This document shows positions 1 through 7,075 of a stretch of 39,223 nt of DNA, piece by piece. The notes below the pieces were generated by a model. The model did no database searches, was not told the DNA's origin, and worked only from the letters and a program-made list of their open reading frames with translations. A program made the translations under genes and the position numbers. The DNA comes from Lachnospiraceae bacterium (GTDB lineage: Bacteria > Bacillota > Clostridia > Lachnospirales > Lachnospiraceae). Numbering within the stretch: the stretch's first letter is position 1; each line of letters opens with the position of its first letter. The DNA lies in assembly GCA_024684215.1 (NCBI GenBank), contig JAIKXH010000047.1:1-39223 (forward strand), given 5' to 3'.

Positions 1-1337
1 AGCACTGCTGCCATACAGATATACACAGCCTTATCGGAGGTCGGCGCATAGGAAGCCAAAAGCATAATGGGAAATCCGCATATTATTGCGGGGAAATTCT
101 GGTAAACAATATTTTCCGATACCGGTGTTTCAAACTCGGGATCAACCTCTCTTAAAAGGATAATACCCGTGCTGGCAGTACCCGTAAGCATACCGAACAT
201 TGCAAGGAACTGCTCGGTTGCATATTCGGGGAACAGCTTTTTGCTTACTAATTTAATATAGATGAATGTAACAACCGCACCGACAACACATAATATAAGC
301 AGCACTCCCACATATTTTGCTATAAGGTCTATCTGTATAGCCCCGATTCCGGCTACTATCATAATATCAAAGGCAAATCCTGAAATTCTGTTTAACAGGA
401 AATTATTAATATAATCCCTCTTCATAATTCCTTTTTTATGAAGAAATCCTATAATCAGTTTTAAAACGACGCCCATAAGTGCACCGAAAAGGAAGTTAAA
501 TCCGTAAACGGTAGACTTAAGCCCGCCAACAAGATTTCCAAGTACAAACATGATGCCGTACGCCCCGGCATAGCAAATGGCGATGAGTGCGATTTCCATT
601 GTGATCTTGTCTATAGACTCAATCATTGGAATCTCTCCTTCGTCCTCAACCTTTTCTCTGTTGAGTTCACTCTTTTCAAGCCTTACATTAAGCTCACCTT
701 TTCTTTTTTTATGATTGAGATATATTACGCCTATAATACTTGCGCTTAAAAATCCGAATGCAGCAACGGTAAGCCCGAAGCTTTTTCCTCCGATTAAACC
801 GTAGCCCTCATAAATACTTCCGTAGTTTAGTGCCTGTCCGGTTCCCTGACCGTAACCGAAGCAAAGGAGCAGTCCGGAAGCCTTTAACAGTTCAGGCAAA
901 AATATGGCACTTACGGTTGTAACCGTCAATCCGAAAAACGCCTGGATCAAATACGAGTTAACCGTGGTAAGACCCGTATTTATTACATCCATCGTTCTGG
1001 TTTTACTTTTTCCCTTGGTCTTTCTGAGTGTCATGGCGATAAATCCTATCGCCAGACAGTGATACGTAAGAATTTCCAGTGTTTCGATACCGGTCTTATC
1101 GCTTCCCGCACTGAAAACCTCATGATTAAAAAGATACTCTCCTGTAACAGCCTTAACTATAACCGATACAGCGAGCAAAAGTATTCCGCCCAGCACAGAT
1201 ACCGGAACAAGAGACTTGTTTAAGAATTTAATCTTTCTTTTGATAATACTGGCTACAATCATACTACCCAGAATAACCGCAGCAAGTAATATAAATGACC
1301 ATACACTGCTGTCGCTAAAGCTGCTTCCGCTTGACAT
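1..1337 (-). CDS. GltS-like sodium:glutamate symporter family protein, 3' end outside window
   Basis: This is a polytopic membrane protein whose C-terminus runs off the left edge; 445 codons are visible. I translated it from the start ATG at 1337, which has a strong AGGAGG site upstream. It opens with a hydrophobic helix, and hydrophobic segments alternate with short loops throughout. A charged cytoplasmic loop (RLEKSELNREKVEDEGE) divides two halves, as in two-repeat transporters. Glycine-rich stretches (GYGQGTGQALNYG in the first half, GMLTGTASTG in the second) sit where inverted-repeat carriers have their reentrant loops. I recognise this as the GltS-like (Na+/glutamate symporter) family from overall layout; the substrate is not shown by the sequence. 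It lies 14 bp downstream of the acyltransferase gene and is probably cotranscribed with it. An unrelated carboxylate carrier remains possible. Confidence 0.65.
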   Translation of the reverse strand, partial: MSSGSSFSDSSVWSFILLAAVILGSMIVASIIKRKIKFLNKSLVPVSVLGGILLLAVSVIVKAVTGEYLFNHEVFSAGSDKTGIETLEILTYHCLAIGFIAMTLRKTKGKSKTRTMDVINTGLTTVNSYLIQAFFGLTVTTVSAIFLPELLKASGLLLCFGYGQGTGQALNYGSIYEGYGLIGGKSFGLTVAAFGFLSASIIGVIYLNHKKRKGELNVRLEKSELNREKVEDEGEIPMIESIDKITMEIALIAICYAGAYGIMFVLGNLVGGLKSTVYGFNFLFGALMGVVLKLIIGFLHKKGIMKRDYINNFLLNRISGFAFDIMIVAGIGAIQIDLIAKYVGVLLILCVVGAVVTFIYIKLVSKKLFPEYATEQFLAMFGMLTGTASTGIILLREVDPEFETPVSENIVYQNFPAIICGFPIMLLASYAPTSDKAVYICMAAV

Positions 1338-1351
1338 ATTTCTCTTTCCTC

Positions 1352-2503
1352 CTAGGGTTTATATCTTTTAATCAACAAGTAATACAAAAATCCGGCAAAC
1401 TTGTGCTTACTGTCATGTATCTCATAATGAGTGCCGTCTTTTGTCGAGAACAGTAGATAACCCTGTAATATTATATCATAAAGAGATATATTCGAAAGTG
1501 GGATAACGGTATTTCCGACCTGTAATTTAGTAGACGTTATCGATAAAACTCCTCTGTCAACCGTAATTGTGTTATGGTTTATATCTATACGGTTAAGAGT
1601 CTGATCCTCATCCTTTGCAAGTATTTTATCCTCGGGATAATCGGGAAGATTTGCTATATACTCTCTCTCCCAAGCATCCCAGTCCGTGACATTATCATAT
1701 TCAAAACCCTCGCCGGAAAGCATACCGTACTCATCATATTTTCCTTTTAACCCGCAATCACACCAAAATCTGTCGTCCTTTGTTTTTAAACTGTTTAATG
1801 CTTTACATTTTGGGCAGGCCACGAGCTCAAATTCAAGTCCTTCCGCAAGCCTTCTTCCTTTGTAGGCTATATGTCTGTCCTTGTTCCACTCGTAGGCATC
1901 CTCATACAAATCTCTGTTTATCGCCTCATCAAATTCATCCACAGACATTTTTTTAAGTTCTTCCGGAGAATATATATTTACTATCTCCCCCTCCATATAT
2001 CCGCGTCTGATTGTATATCCCCAACGCGGATGGGAAAGATAACCTCCGTGAAGCTTATATGTGATGACCGGAACATTAAATATTTTAAATGCCTTGGCAC
2101 TGGCCGGCATAATTTTGTCCGTAAGTCCGTTGGCGGTTCTAAGCCCCTCCGCAAAAATACCTATACTGTGACCTGCTTTCAGTCTGCGCCCCATATCCAT
2201 TACTGTACCTGCGGCAACGGAAGCTTTGGTACGCCCTATAGGGTCAAATACCCACCTTAAAAGCCTTGATGCAAAACCTGCTCTGAATGTATGCTCACTG
2301 GCCACAAAGTAAATATATTCCTTAAAGCTGCATGCTACAAAAATCATATCAAGGTTTGTCACATGATTGCATATGAGGATAAACGGTCCCTTTACTTCAT
2401 GCATTTTCTCTCTCCTGTAATTAAATCGGAGTTTAAGAAATAAAGTAGCAACCGGTTTTAGCATCTCATATAAAAATTTATGTCTTTTATATCCGGGATT
2501 CAC
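1352..2503 (-). CDS. PlsC-type 1-acyl-glycerol-3-phosphate acyltransferase with C-terminal zinc ribbon
   Basis: It probably transfers an acyl chain to a lysophospholipid at the inner membrane face. The acyltransferase signature H-x4-D is present as NHVTNLD (His47, Asp52), and the second family motif appears as FAEGLR (117-122), close to the usual FPEGTR. A hydrophobic N-terminal stretch (about 15-27) can anchor it to the membrane. After residue 225 comes a segment not usual in PlsC: two cysteine pairs, CPKC at 230-233 and CDC at 248-250, forming a likely zinc ribbon. A beta-rich tail of about 90 residues follows. At 383 aa it is longer than the 200-250 aa of plain PlsC. It sits between a GNAT gene and the GltS-like gene on the same strand. 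Acyl acceptor and donor are unknown. Confidence 0.8.
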   Translation of the reverse strand: MNPGYKRHKFLYEMLKPVATLFLKLRFNYRREKMHEVKGPFILICNHVTNLDMIFVACSFKEYIYFVASEHTFRAGFASRLLRWVFDPIGRTKASVAAGTVMDMGRRLKAGHSIGIFAEGLRTANGLTDKIMPASAKAFKIFNVPVITYKLHGGYLSHPRWGYTIRRGYMEGEIVNIYSPEELKKMSVDEFDEAINRDLYEDAYEWNKDRHIAYKGRRLAEGLEFELVACPKCKALNSLKTKDDRFWCDCGLKGKYDEYGMLSGEGFEYDNVTDWDAWEREYIANLPDYPEDKILAKDEDQTLNRIDINHNTITVDRGVLSITSTKLQVGNTVIPLSNISLYDIILQGYLLFSTKDGTHYEIHDSKHKFAGFLYYLLIKRYKP

Positions 2504-2572
2504 AGTATTTTTCTGTTCCTTTCAGCTGTCCCTTTCGGTCTATTCTGTTAGATCCGTTCTCATCAGGTGCAT

Positions 2573-2600
2573 TCAGTCTTGTCAGATAGGATCAGTCTTG
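2573..2600. repeat. Short tandem duplication at GNAT 3' end (period 19)
   Basis: The block TCAGTCTTG occurs at 2573-2581 and again at 2592-2600. The second copy contains the stop codon and last two codons of the GNAT gene read on the minus strand. It therefore looks like a partial duplication of the gene end. Confidence 0.5.
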
Positions 2601-3095
2601 TATCCATTCAAATGCCATTCTCGGGTCATTGTCCTCATATACAAAAATAGTTCCGCAATGTTTAAAACCCAGCTTTTTAAGCATTCCCTGCATAACCTTG
2701 TTGTCATTATGAGTATCTATCCTAAGGTGTCCGCATTTATTTATAGCCCAGCCAATACAAAATGATCCGATTCCCTTTTCGGAACCGTCCGAAGCTATTC
2801 TGTGTACTACACCGTAATTATCGCTTCCTATCCACTTACCGTCCGAGATATTCAGATAAGTAGGCTCTATCTTTTCGCCTTCGTTATAAAAAAATGTTCC
2901 AACCACTTGTCCCTTATCATTTTCACAGACATAACTGTGGTTATCCTTCATGTCCTTTTCAATAAGTTCTCTGGGCGGCCAGTTCCTGGGTCCCCACTGA
3001 TTTGGATTGCCGTGCTCAGCCATAAATTTCCTGGCGTGAGCGTAAATCTCCATTATTCTGTCTAAATCTTTTTCGTTTGTATGTCTTATATTCAT
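2592..3095 (-). CDS. GNAT family N-acetyltransferase
   Basis: A 167-residue single-domain GNAT protein. The N-terminus (NIRHTNEKDLDRIMEIYAHA) is a typical beta1-alpha1 opening. The acetyl-CoA loop is degenerate, with GSEKGIGSFCIGWA in place of the Q/RxxGxG/A motif. The later segment HNDNKVMQGMLKKLGF corresponds to the 'N..m..ly.k.GF' signature near the C-terminus of GNATs. The acceptor substrate cannot be told. The start ATG follows GGAAAG at a good distance, and a well-formed promoter lies about 85 bp upstream. The last codons are partly duplicated in the gap downstream (see repeat at 2573-2600). Confidence 0.85.
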   Translation of the reverse strand: MNIRHTNEKDLDRIMEIYAHARKFMAEHGNPNQWGPRNWPPRELIEKDMKDNHSYVCENDKGQVVGTFFYNEGEKIEPTYLNISDGKWIGSDNYGVVHRIASDGSEKGIGSFCIGWAINKCGHLRIDTHNDNKVMQGMLKKLGFKHCGTIFVYEDNDPRMAFEWIQD

Positions 3096-3179
3096 TATGT
3101 CTTTCCGTGTTGCCTTTAACGAGATGTACTTTGTAAAGCTTACAATGTGGCCTGCAGCCTATACTTCATCTATTTTAAA

Positions 3180-3208
3180 ATTATACCCTCTTTCTCATAA
3201 TTTCGTAA
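3180..3208 (-). promoter_or_regulatory. Sigma-A promoter for GNAT-plsC-gltS operon
   Basis: On the minus strand, -35 TTACGA (3203-3208) and a perfect -10 TATAAT (3180-3185) are separated by 17 bp. Transcription would begin near 3173, giving a 5' leader of about 78 nt before the GNAT start at 3095. Confidence 0.65.
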
Positions 3209-3284
3209 GGGTGATACCGAACGAGAAGATATAAGTCGGAGGCAGAAATAAAGTGGCTATGGCCAGGGAAGAAAAATTTGATGT

Positions 3285-4298
3285 TTAAGAAAATACCGTG
3301 GTTTTTAGTTTTTCCATATCAAAACCTAAATCATCACCGTAATACATATGATTAAAATACCTGATGATTAGTTCCATATCCTCTGATATAACGGCATGCC
3401 CCTCCTTGTGGAAGTGAACTGCCAGATTACGGGAAAGTCCTTCTTTTTCATAGACTTTATCCGCCTTTTTGTAGCACTCCCACATGGCGGGAGCATTTAC
3501 CCAATCCTCTCCCATGCACGCGGCTATTACAAAATAATATCTGTCCTTATCCATGGCGAGAGTTATTAGATTATCCTGTTCATAAGGAATATCCGTCGGT
3601 GATTTGTATTGCAAAAATCCGTCGTTAAACCACCCTCTCTCAGCTTCCGACTGCAGGCAGTCAAGGGGTTCGTTTTTTGTATAGGTATATTCCTTAGGTC
3701 CCCCTATCTTTTCAAAATCATAGGTTTTCCCCTCGGAATTATAATTATATAGAGCAAGTCCACCGGCTCCGGAGCAGGTCGGTATAGTCATGGCAAACCT
3801 ATCATCAAAGGCTCCGCAGACCGCGGTGGCTTTACCCCATCTTGATACTCCCGTGACCATCGAAGCTTTTTCATCTAATCCTTCTTTTTTTCCAAGCCCC
3901 GCATAAACCGCATCGAGCACCTTTGAAGCTCCCCAGGCCCACGCCATAAGGACTCCGGTCTGCTCGTTCCCGGATTCTTTGTACGGATATATGTCATAAA
4001 ATGCTCCCAGATGCCGGGTATCATCCGTAGCTATCTGTATGGTGTCCATCACAAAAACGGCATATCCTTCATTAAGGGCATCATCTATCGGAGCTATAGG
4101 ATGCATGCATATAATAAAGGGACCTTTGCATTTATTCGGAAAATATGAATGTATGGTAAACTCGGCTTTTCTGTCGTCCTTTTCAGCCTCTATTTTCACA
4201 AGGTCACCTTCCAAACATTCATAGGATACCTTTTCCCCTTTTCTCCATACCCCATACATATTTTTTTCGTAAAAAATTTTTAGCAGATTTTTGTACAT
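3285..4298 (-). CDS. CE15-like carbohydrate esterase (glucuronoyl esterase family), cytoplasmic
   Basis: An alpha/beta-hydrolase of 337 aa. The nucleophile elbow G-V-S-R-W-G-K (Ser152) matches the GxSRxGK motif of CE15 glucuronoyl esterases, which cut the ester between lignin alcohols and 4-O-methyl-glucuronic acid of xylan. Further CE15-like segments are RGWFNDGF at 221-228 and MGEDWVNAP at 262-270. A catalytic histidine is likely His301 in KEGHAV. There is no signal peptide or membrane segment, so it should act in the cytoplasm on imported oligosaccharides or on another ester, unlike the secreted fungal enzymes. The start has GAGGGG at good distance. It lies 30 bp downstream of the YbaK gene. 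An acetyl-xylan-esterase-like activity is an alternative. Confidence 0.7.
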   Translation of the reverse strand: MYKNLLKIFYEKNMYGVWRKGEKVSYECLEGDLVKIEAEKDDRKAEFTIHSYFPNKCKGPFIICMHPIAPIDDALNEGYAVFVMDTIQIATDDTRHLGAFYDIYPYKESGNEQTGVLMAWAWGASKVLDAVYAGLGKKEGLDEKASMVTGVSRWGKATAVCGAFDDRFAMTIPTCSGAGGLALYNYNSEGKTYDFEKIGGPKEYTYTKNEPLDCLQSEAERGWFNDGFLQYKSPTDIPYEQDNLITLAMDKDRYYFVIAACMGEDWVNAPAMWECYKKADKVYEKEGLSRNLAVHFHKEGHAVISEDMELIIRYFNHMYYGDDLGFDMEKLKTTVFS

Positions 4299-4328
4299 AT
4301 TTCCCCTCTAAATACTCAAAACAAGGCT

Positions 4329-4808
4329 TTAGTCGCAAATAATGTCCGCGCTTTTACATCCCGAAACAGCTGCCAAATCAGCGGGTGAAAGTTCAACCTG
4401 AAAGCCTACTTTTCCTGCACTTACAAATATTTTGTCGTGCGAATTGCAGCTCTCATGAATAAATGTAGGAAATTGCTTTTTCATTCCAACGGGAGAGCAC
4501 CCTCCGTGAACATATCCCGTAAGCGGAAGCAGATCCTTTTGCTTTATCATGCTGATTGCCTTCTCACCCGATGCCTTGGCTGCCTTTTTAAGATCGAGTT
4601 CTTTGTTTACCGGAACTACAAAAACATAATAAGCTCCACTCTTGCCAATGGTTACCAATGTTTTAAAAACTTTTTCGGTGTCTTCACCCAAAACGGCTGC
4701 TATTTCCTCACCGGTCATGGTCGCATCAGGCTCGTAAGAATGGCTCTCATATGCTATTTTTTTTGCGTCCAAAACACGCATTACATTCGTCTTTTCTTCT
4801 TTTTTCAT
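4329..4808 (-). CDS. ybaK: Cys-tRNA(Pro) deacylase, YbaK/EbsC family
   Basis: This enzyme removes cysteine wrongly attached to tRNA-Pro by prolyl-tRNA synthetase. The 159-residue length and several segments match the YbaK family: the opening MRVLDAKKIAYESHSY, the VFKTLV segment, the basic VNKELDLKKAAKA stretch, and the GGCSPVGMKK loop near the centre of the C-terminal half. It is a free-standing editing domain, with no synthetase domain. The ribosome binding site (AAGAGA) lies inside a duplicated sequence (4811-4893) and is weak. It is on the same strand as the Nudix-GNAT gene upstream and the esterase downstream. Confidence 0.9.
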   Translation of the reverse strand: MKKEEKTNVMRVLDAKKIAYESHSYEPDATMTGEEIAAVLGEDTEKVFKTLVTIGKSGAYYVFVVPVNKELDLKKAAKASGEKAISMIKQKDLLPLTGYVHGGCSPVGMKKQFPTFIHESCNSHDKIFVSAGKVGFQVELSPADLAAVSGCKSADIICD

Positions 4809-4810
4809 AT

Positions 4811-4893
4811 CACAGATCTCTTATATTTCATGTCGCTATAACACAGATCTCTTATACCAAATTACAGGTCCCTTATATATCTCACATCACAAT
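4811..4893. repeat. Tandem duplication spanning the Nudix-GNAT stop codon and the gap before ybaK
   Basis: CACAGATCTCTTATA occurs at 4811-4825 and 4842-4856, period 31. A diverged third copy (CAGGTCCCTTATA) starts at 4865 inside the last codons of the upstream gene. The 53-bp gap is therefore built largely from copies of the preceding gene's 3' end. The weak ybaK ribosome binding site lies in it. Confidence 0.6.
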
Positions 4894-5884
4894 TAAAATG
4901 CCCTGTATCAAGAAGCGGCTTATCTATTTTTACAAATCCGTTTTTCTCGTAAAACTTCTGAGCCCCAACCATATTTTCCAGGGTCTCAAGATAGCATTTT
5001 TTGTAATATCCCTTTGCATAAAAAAGTGCGATCTCCATCAGCTTTTGCGCAAGTCCCACGCCTCTTGCTTCCGGCAGACAATACATTTTTTGAAGCTCGC
5101 AGGTATCGGTTATGCCTTCTAATGCACCTATTCCGGTACCACCTACAATACCTGATGTGTTTTTATCTATTGCCACCCAGTATTTATTCCCGGGAGTATT
5201 GTAGATTTCAGAAAATCTTCCCAAATTTGGATCTGCCCATGCGGTTCCTTCATGGTTTCCGCCAAACTCGATAAGGCAGCTCCTTATAACGCTTTCAACG
5301 GCTCCGTTATCTTCTTTTTTTATCTCACGGATAATGTAATCGCCGTCGTTAAGCGTATCCGTATAGTTACTGTCCCTCAGTGTATTTATATATCTCTCAT
5401 ATCTGGCATTGTGGTTTTTCATAGTATCCGGTGCATCCACATACTCCAGAAAGCCCTTTTTGTCCACCCACTTGTAATCTGTGGTCTCACCTTCCTGGAG
5501 AACTATAGAATCCTTCTCACCGCTCACCTTTGCAAGATAAGAATAGAAAAACGATCTGCTTTTGTCCCTGAACACAACGCTCACAAGTTCGAACGAATCA
5601 GCTGTTAAGCCGGTCTCCTCGAAAAGCTCTCTTTTAGCGGCCTCCAAAGGCATTTCGCCCGAAACCGCAGACCCACCGGCACTGGCCTCCCAGTATCCGG
5701 GATATACATCTTTTCTCTCGTCTCTTTTTGTCAAAAGATAAGTTCCGTCCTCATGAATCACAAGTATATCCACTACAAGGTGGTATCTTCCCTCGGGGAT
5801 CCGGTTATAATTTCCGTATCCCCTTTCAAAGGTCTCGCCTGTTCTTTTTCCGTCACGGTCATATAAGTCCCAAAATTCTGCCAT
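4862..5884 (-). CDS. Nudix hydrolase fused to GNAT acetyltransferase
   Basis: A two-domain protein of 340 aa. Residues about 1-165 form a Nudix hydrolase of the isopentenyl-diphosphate-isomerase-like subgroup: the opening (FWDLYDRDGKRTG) and an intact Nudix box G-x5-E-x7-REUXEEXGU at 71-93, with RELFEETGL at its end. Residues about 180-340 form a GNAT domain with acetyl-CoA loop RGVGLAQKLM and the N-x-x-x-x-x-Y-x-x-G-F-like signature NMVGAQKFYEKNGF. Nudix enzymes cleave nucleoside or other diphosphates with Mg2+; GNATs acetylate amines. The joint substrate is not evident, but the fusion suggests a salvage or detoxification step on one metabolite class. The start has GAGG eight bases upstream. 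The gene is followed by ybaK. Confidence 0.88.
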   Translation of the reverse strand: MAEFWDLYDRDGKRTGETFERGYGNYNRIPEGRYHLVVDILVIHEDGTYLLTKRDERKDVYPGYWEASAGGSAVSGEMPLEAAKRELFEETGLTADSFELVSVVFRDKSRSFFYSYLAKVSGEKDSIVLQEGETTDYKWVDKKGFLEYVDAPDTMKNHNARYERYINTLRDSNYTDTLNDGDYIIREIKKEDNGAVESVIRSCLIEFGGNHEGTAWADPNLGRFSEIYNTPGNKYWVAIDKNTSGIVGGTGIGALEGITDTCELQKMYCLPEARGVGLAQKLMEIALFYAKGYYKKCYLETLENMVGAQKFYEKNGFVKIDKPLLDTGHFNCDVRYIRDL

Positions 5885-5959
5885 GTTTATACCTCGATGA
5901 TCTCTCCTGCGATAAGCTCAGAGCCTATTATCTCAGAAGGCTTTACGGCTTATTTCTTC

Positions 5960-6015
5960 AGCAGTTTTTAAACCGGATTATTTCTACAGAAGTTTTTAAA
6001 CCGGCTGTTTTTTAC
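5960..6015. repeat. 28-bp tandem repeat, two copies, at the end of the sodium channel gene
   Basis: Units are 5960-5987 and 5988-6015; both contain AGTTTTTAAACCGG. A diverged third start (agcattttttcaa) continues at 6016 inside the channel's last codons, and the second copy includes its stop codon at 6012-6014. The remaining gap (5885-5959) shows no further structure I can support. Confidence 0.7.
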
Positions 6016-6899
6016 AGCATTTTTTCAAGTTCATCAAGTCTTTGTCTGATGTCGTTTATCTGTACCTTTACAGCTTCTGAGTCAACTTCTTTCTTTTCTT
6101 CTATTACTTCTTTTTCATCACCGGCTGCATCCTTTAACTCTTTTTGATGCTTTTTACGGTTTGCTTCTTCTCTCTCCTTTGAAAGTTCCATCTGAACTTC
6201 GCTGATAGAGTTAACCACAATACCTACAACAACGTTCATTATTACAAAAGCACTTAAAAGCACGAAGGGTACAAAATAAATCCATGCCCAGGGGAAGACT
6301 TCCATAACGGGTCTTGAAATACCCATGGACCAGCTCTCCAAAGTCATTACCTGGAACAATGTGTAAAATGTCTTTCCTATATTTCCGAACCACTCGGGGA
6401 AGGCGGTTCCGAATACTGTAGTTCCAATAAGCGCGAATATATAATAGATCAGTAACAAAAGTGCTCCGCTCCAGCTGATTCCGGGAATGGATTTTCTGAT
6501 AGCCTCAAATACAAGGCGGAGCTTGTCCATTCTTGAAACAAGTCTGAAAGCTCTGATTCCTTTAATGGACTTAAGCACCTTGAACACTCTGAATATACGA
6601 AATACGCGGAGCACCTTGAGGAAACTGAGTCCCGAGATGAGCGAGCATACAACAACAATTAAGTCGAACCAATTCCAACCGTCTGTAAAAAACCTTATAC
6701 CGTAAGCAACCAGTTTTAACAAAATCTCTATTACAAATATGCCAAGACAGATCATGTCAAGCACATTAAGCACGGGACCTATCGCCGCGCATATTTCCGG
6801 TGATGTCTGAAGTCCCATGATAATAGAGTTAATTCCGATAACAATCAGAATTGCGTTTTGGAAAGCAGCGCTTTCAACCAGTGACCTAACCTTTTTCAT
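6012..6899 (-). CDS. Voltage-gated sodium channel, NaChBac/NaV type
   Basis: One subunit (295 aa) of a homotetrameric six-helix cation channel. The S4 voltage sensor has basic residues every third position between Arg98 and Lys110 (RVFRIFRVFKVLK). The pore loop carries TLESWSM at 186-192, very close to the TLESWAS selectivity filter of NaChBac, so sodium selectivity is expected. S6 (about 208-230) includes MNVVVGIVVNS. The charged tail 235-295 ends in a heptad-like coiled coil, as in bacterial NaV channels, where it holds the tetramer together. An upstream in-frame TTG at 6917 is rejected as start, because TTGGAGGACG there is the ribosome binding site for the ATG at 6899. The MerR-type operator lies about 80-110 bp upstream. 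In other bacteria such channels affect motility and pH homeostasis. Confidence 0.92.
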   Translation of the reverse strand: MKKVRSLVESAAFQNAILIVIGINSIIMGLQTSPEICAAIGPVLNVLDMICLGIFVIEILLKLVAYGIRFFTDGWNWFDLIVVVCSLISGLSFLKVLRVFRIFRVFKVLKSIKGIRAFRLVSRMDKLRLVFEAIRKSIPGISWSGALLLLIYYIFALIGTTVFGTAFPEWFGNIGKTFYTLFQVMTLESWSMGISRPVMEVFPWAWIYFVPFVLLSAFVIMNVVVGIVVNSISEVQMELSKEREEANRKKHQKELKDAAGDEKEVIEEKKEVDSEAVKVQINDIRQRLDELEKML

Positions 6900-6979
6900 C
6901 TCAAAATCGTCCTCCAAATCTTACAAAATAAGTTCTGTAATATTTTTTTCAAAATTTTTAAATATTTTTAAAAAAACTA

Positions 6980-7010
6980 TTGACCTGGTGGTTACCACCG
7001 GGTTTATAAC
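6980..7010 (+). promoter_or_regulatory. MerR-type promoter/operator with 19-bp spacer, pointing rightwards
   Basis: On the plus strand, -35 TTGACC (6980-6985) and -10 TATAAC (7005-7010) are 19 bp apart. This is the over-long spacer that MerR-family activators untwist. The spacer holds a 21-bp near-perfect palindrome, ACC-t-GGTGGT-t-ACCACC-g-GGT, overlapping the -35. It lies just past the 3' end of the merR-like gene and upstream of the channel gene, but it reads toward merR on the opposite strand. No plus-strand gene follows. Read in the minus direction, no acceptable -10/-35 pair is visible in the same palindrome. Confidence 0.7.
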
Positions 7011-7075
7011 TATAACTGTAGAGAAAAGACTACTACTACTCTTATTCGATACAGTTCCCAGAAAGCAGGTATCTC

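Noticed and set aside
1871-2260. Plus-strand 129-residue ORF
   Set aside because: It is antisense to the PlsC-type gene, with no start signals or recognisable motifs.
3259-3288. Nine-codon plus-strand ORF (MAREEKFDV) after GGAGG
   Set aside because: It is too short to judge and overlaps the esterase stop. The good ribosome binding site may be chance or a remnant of a lost gene.
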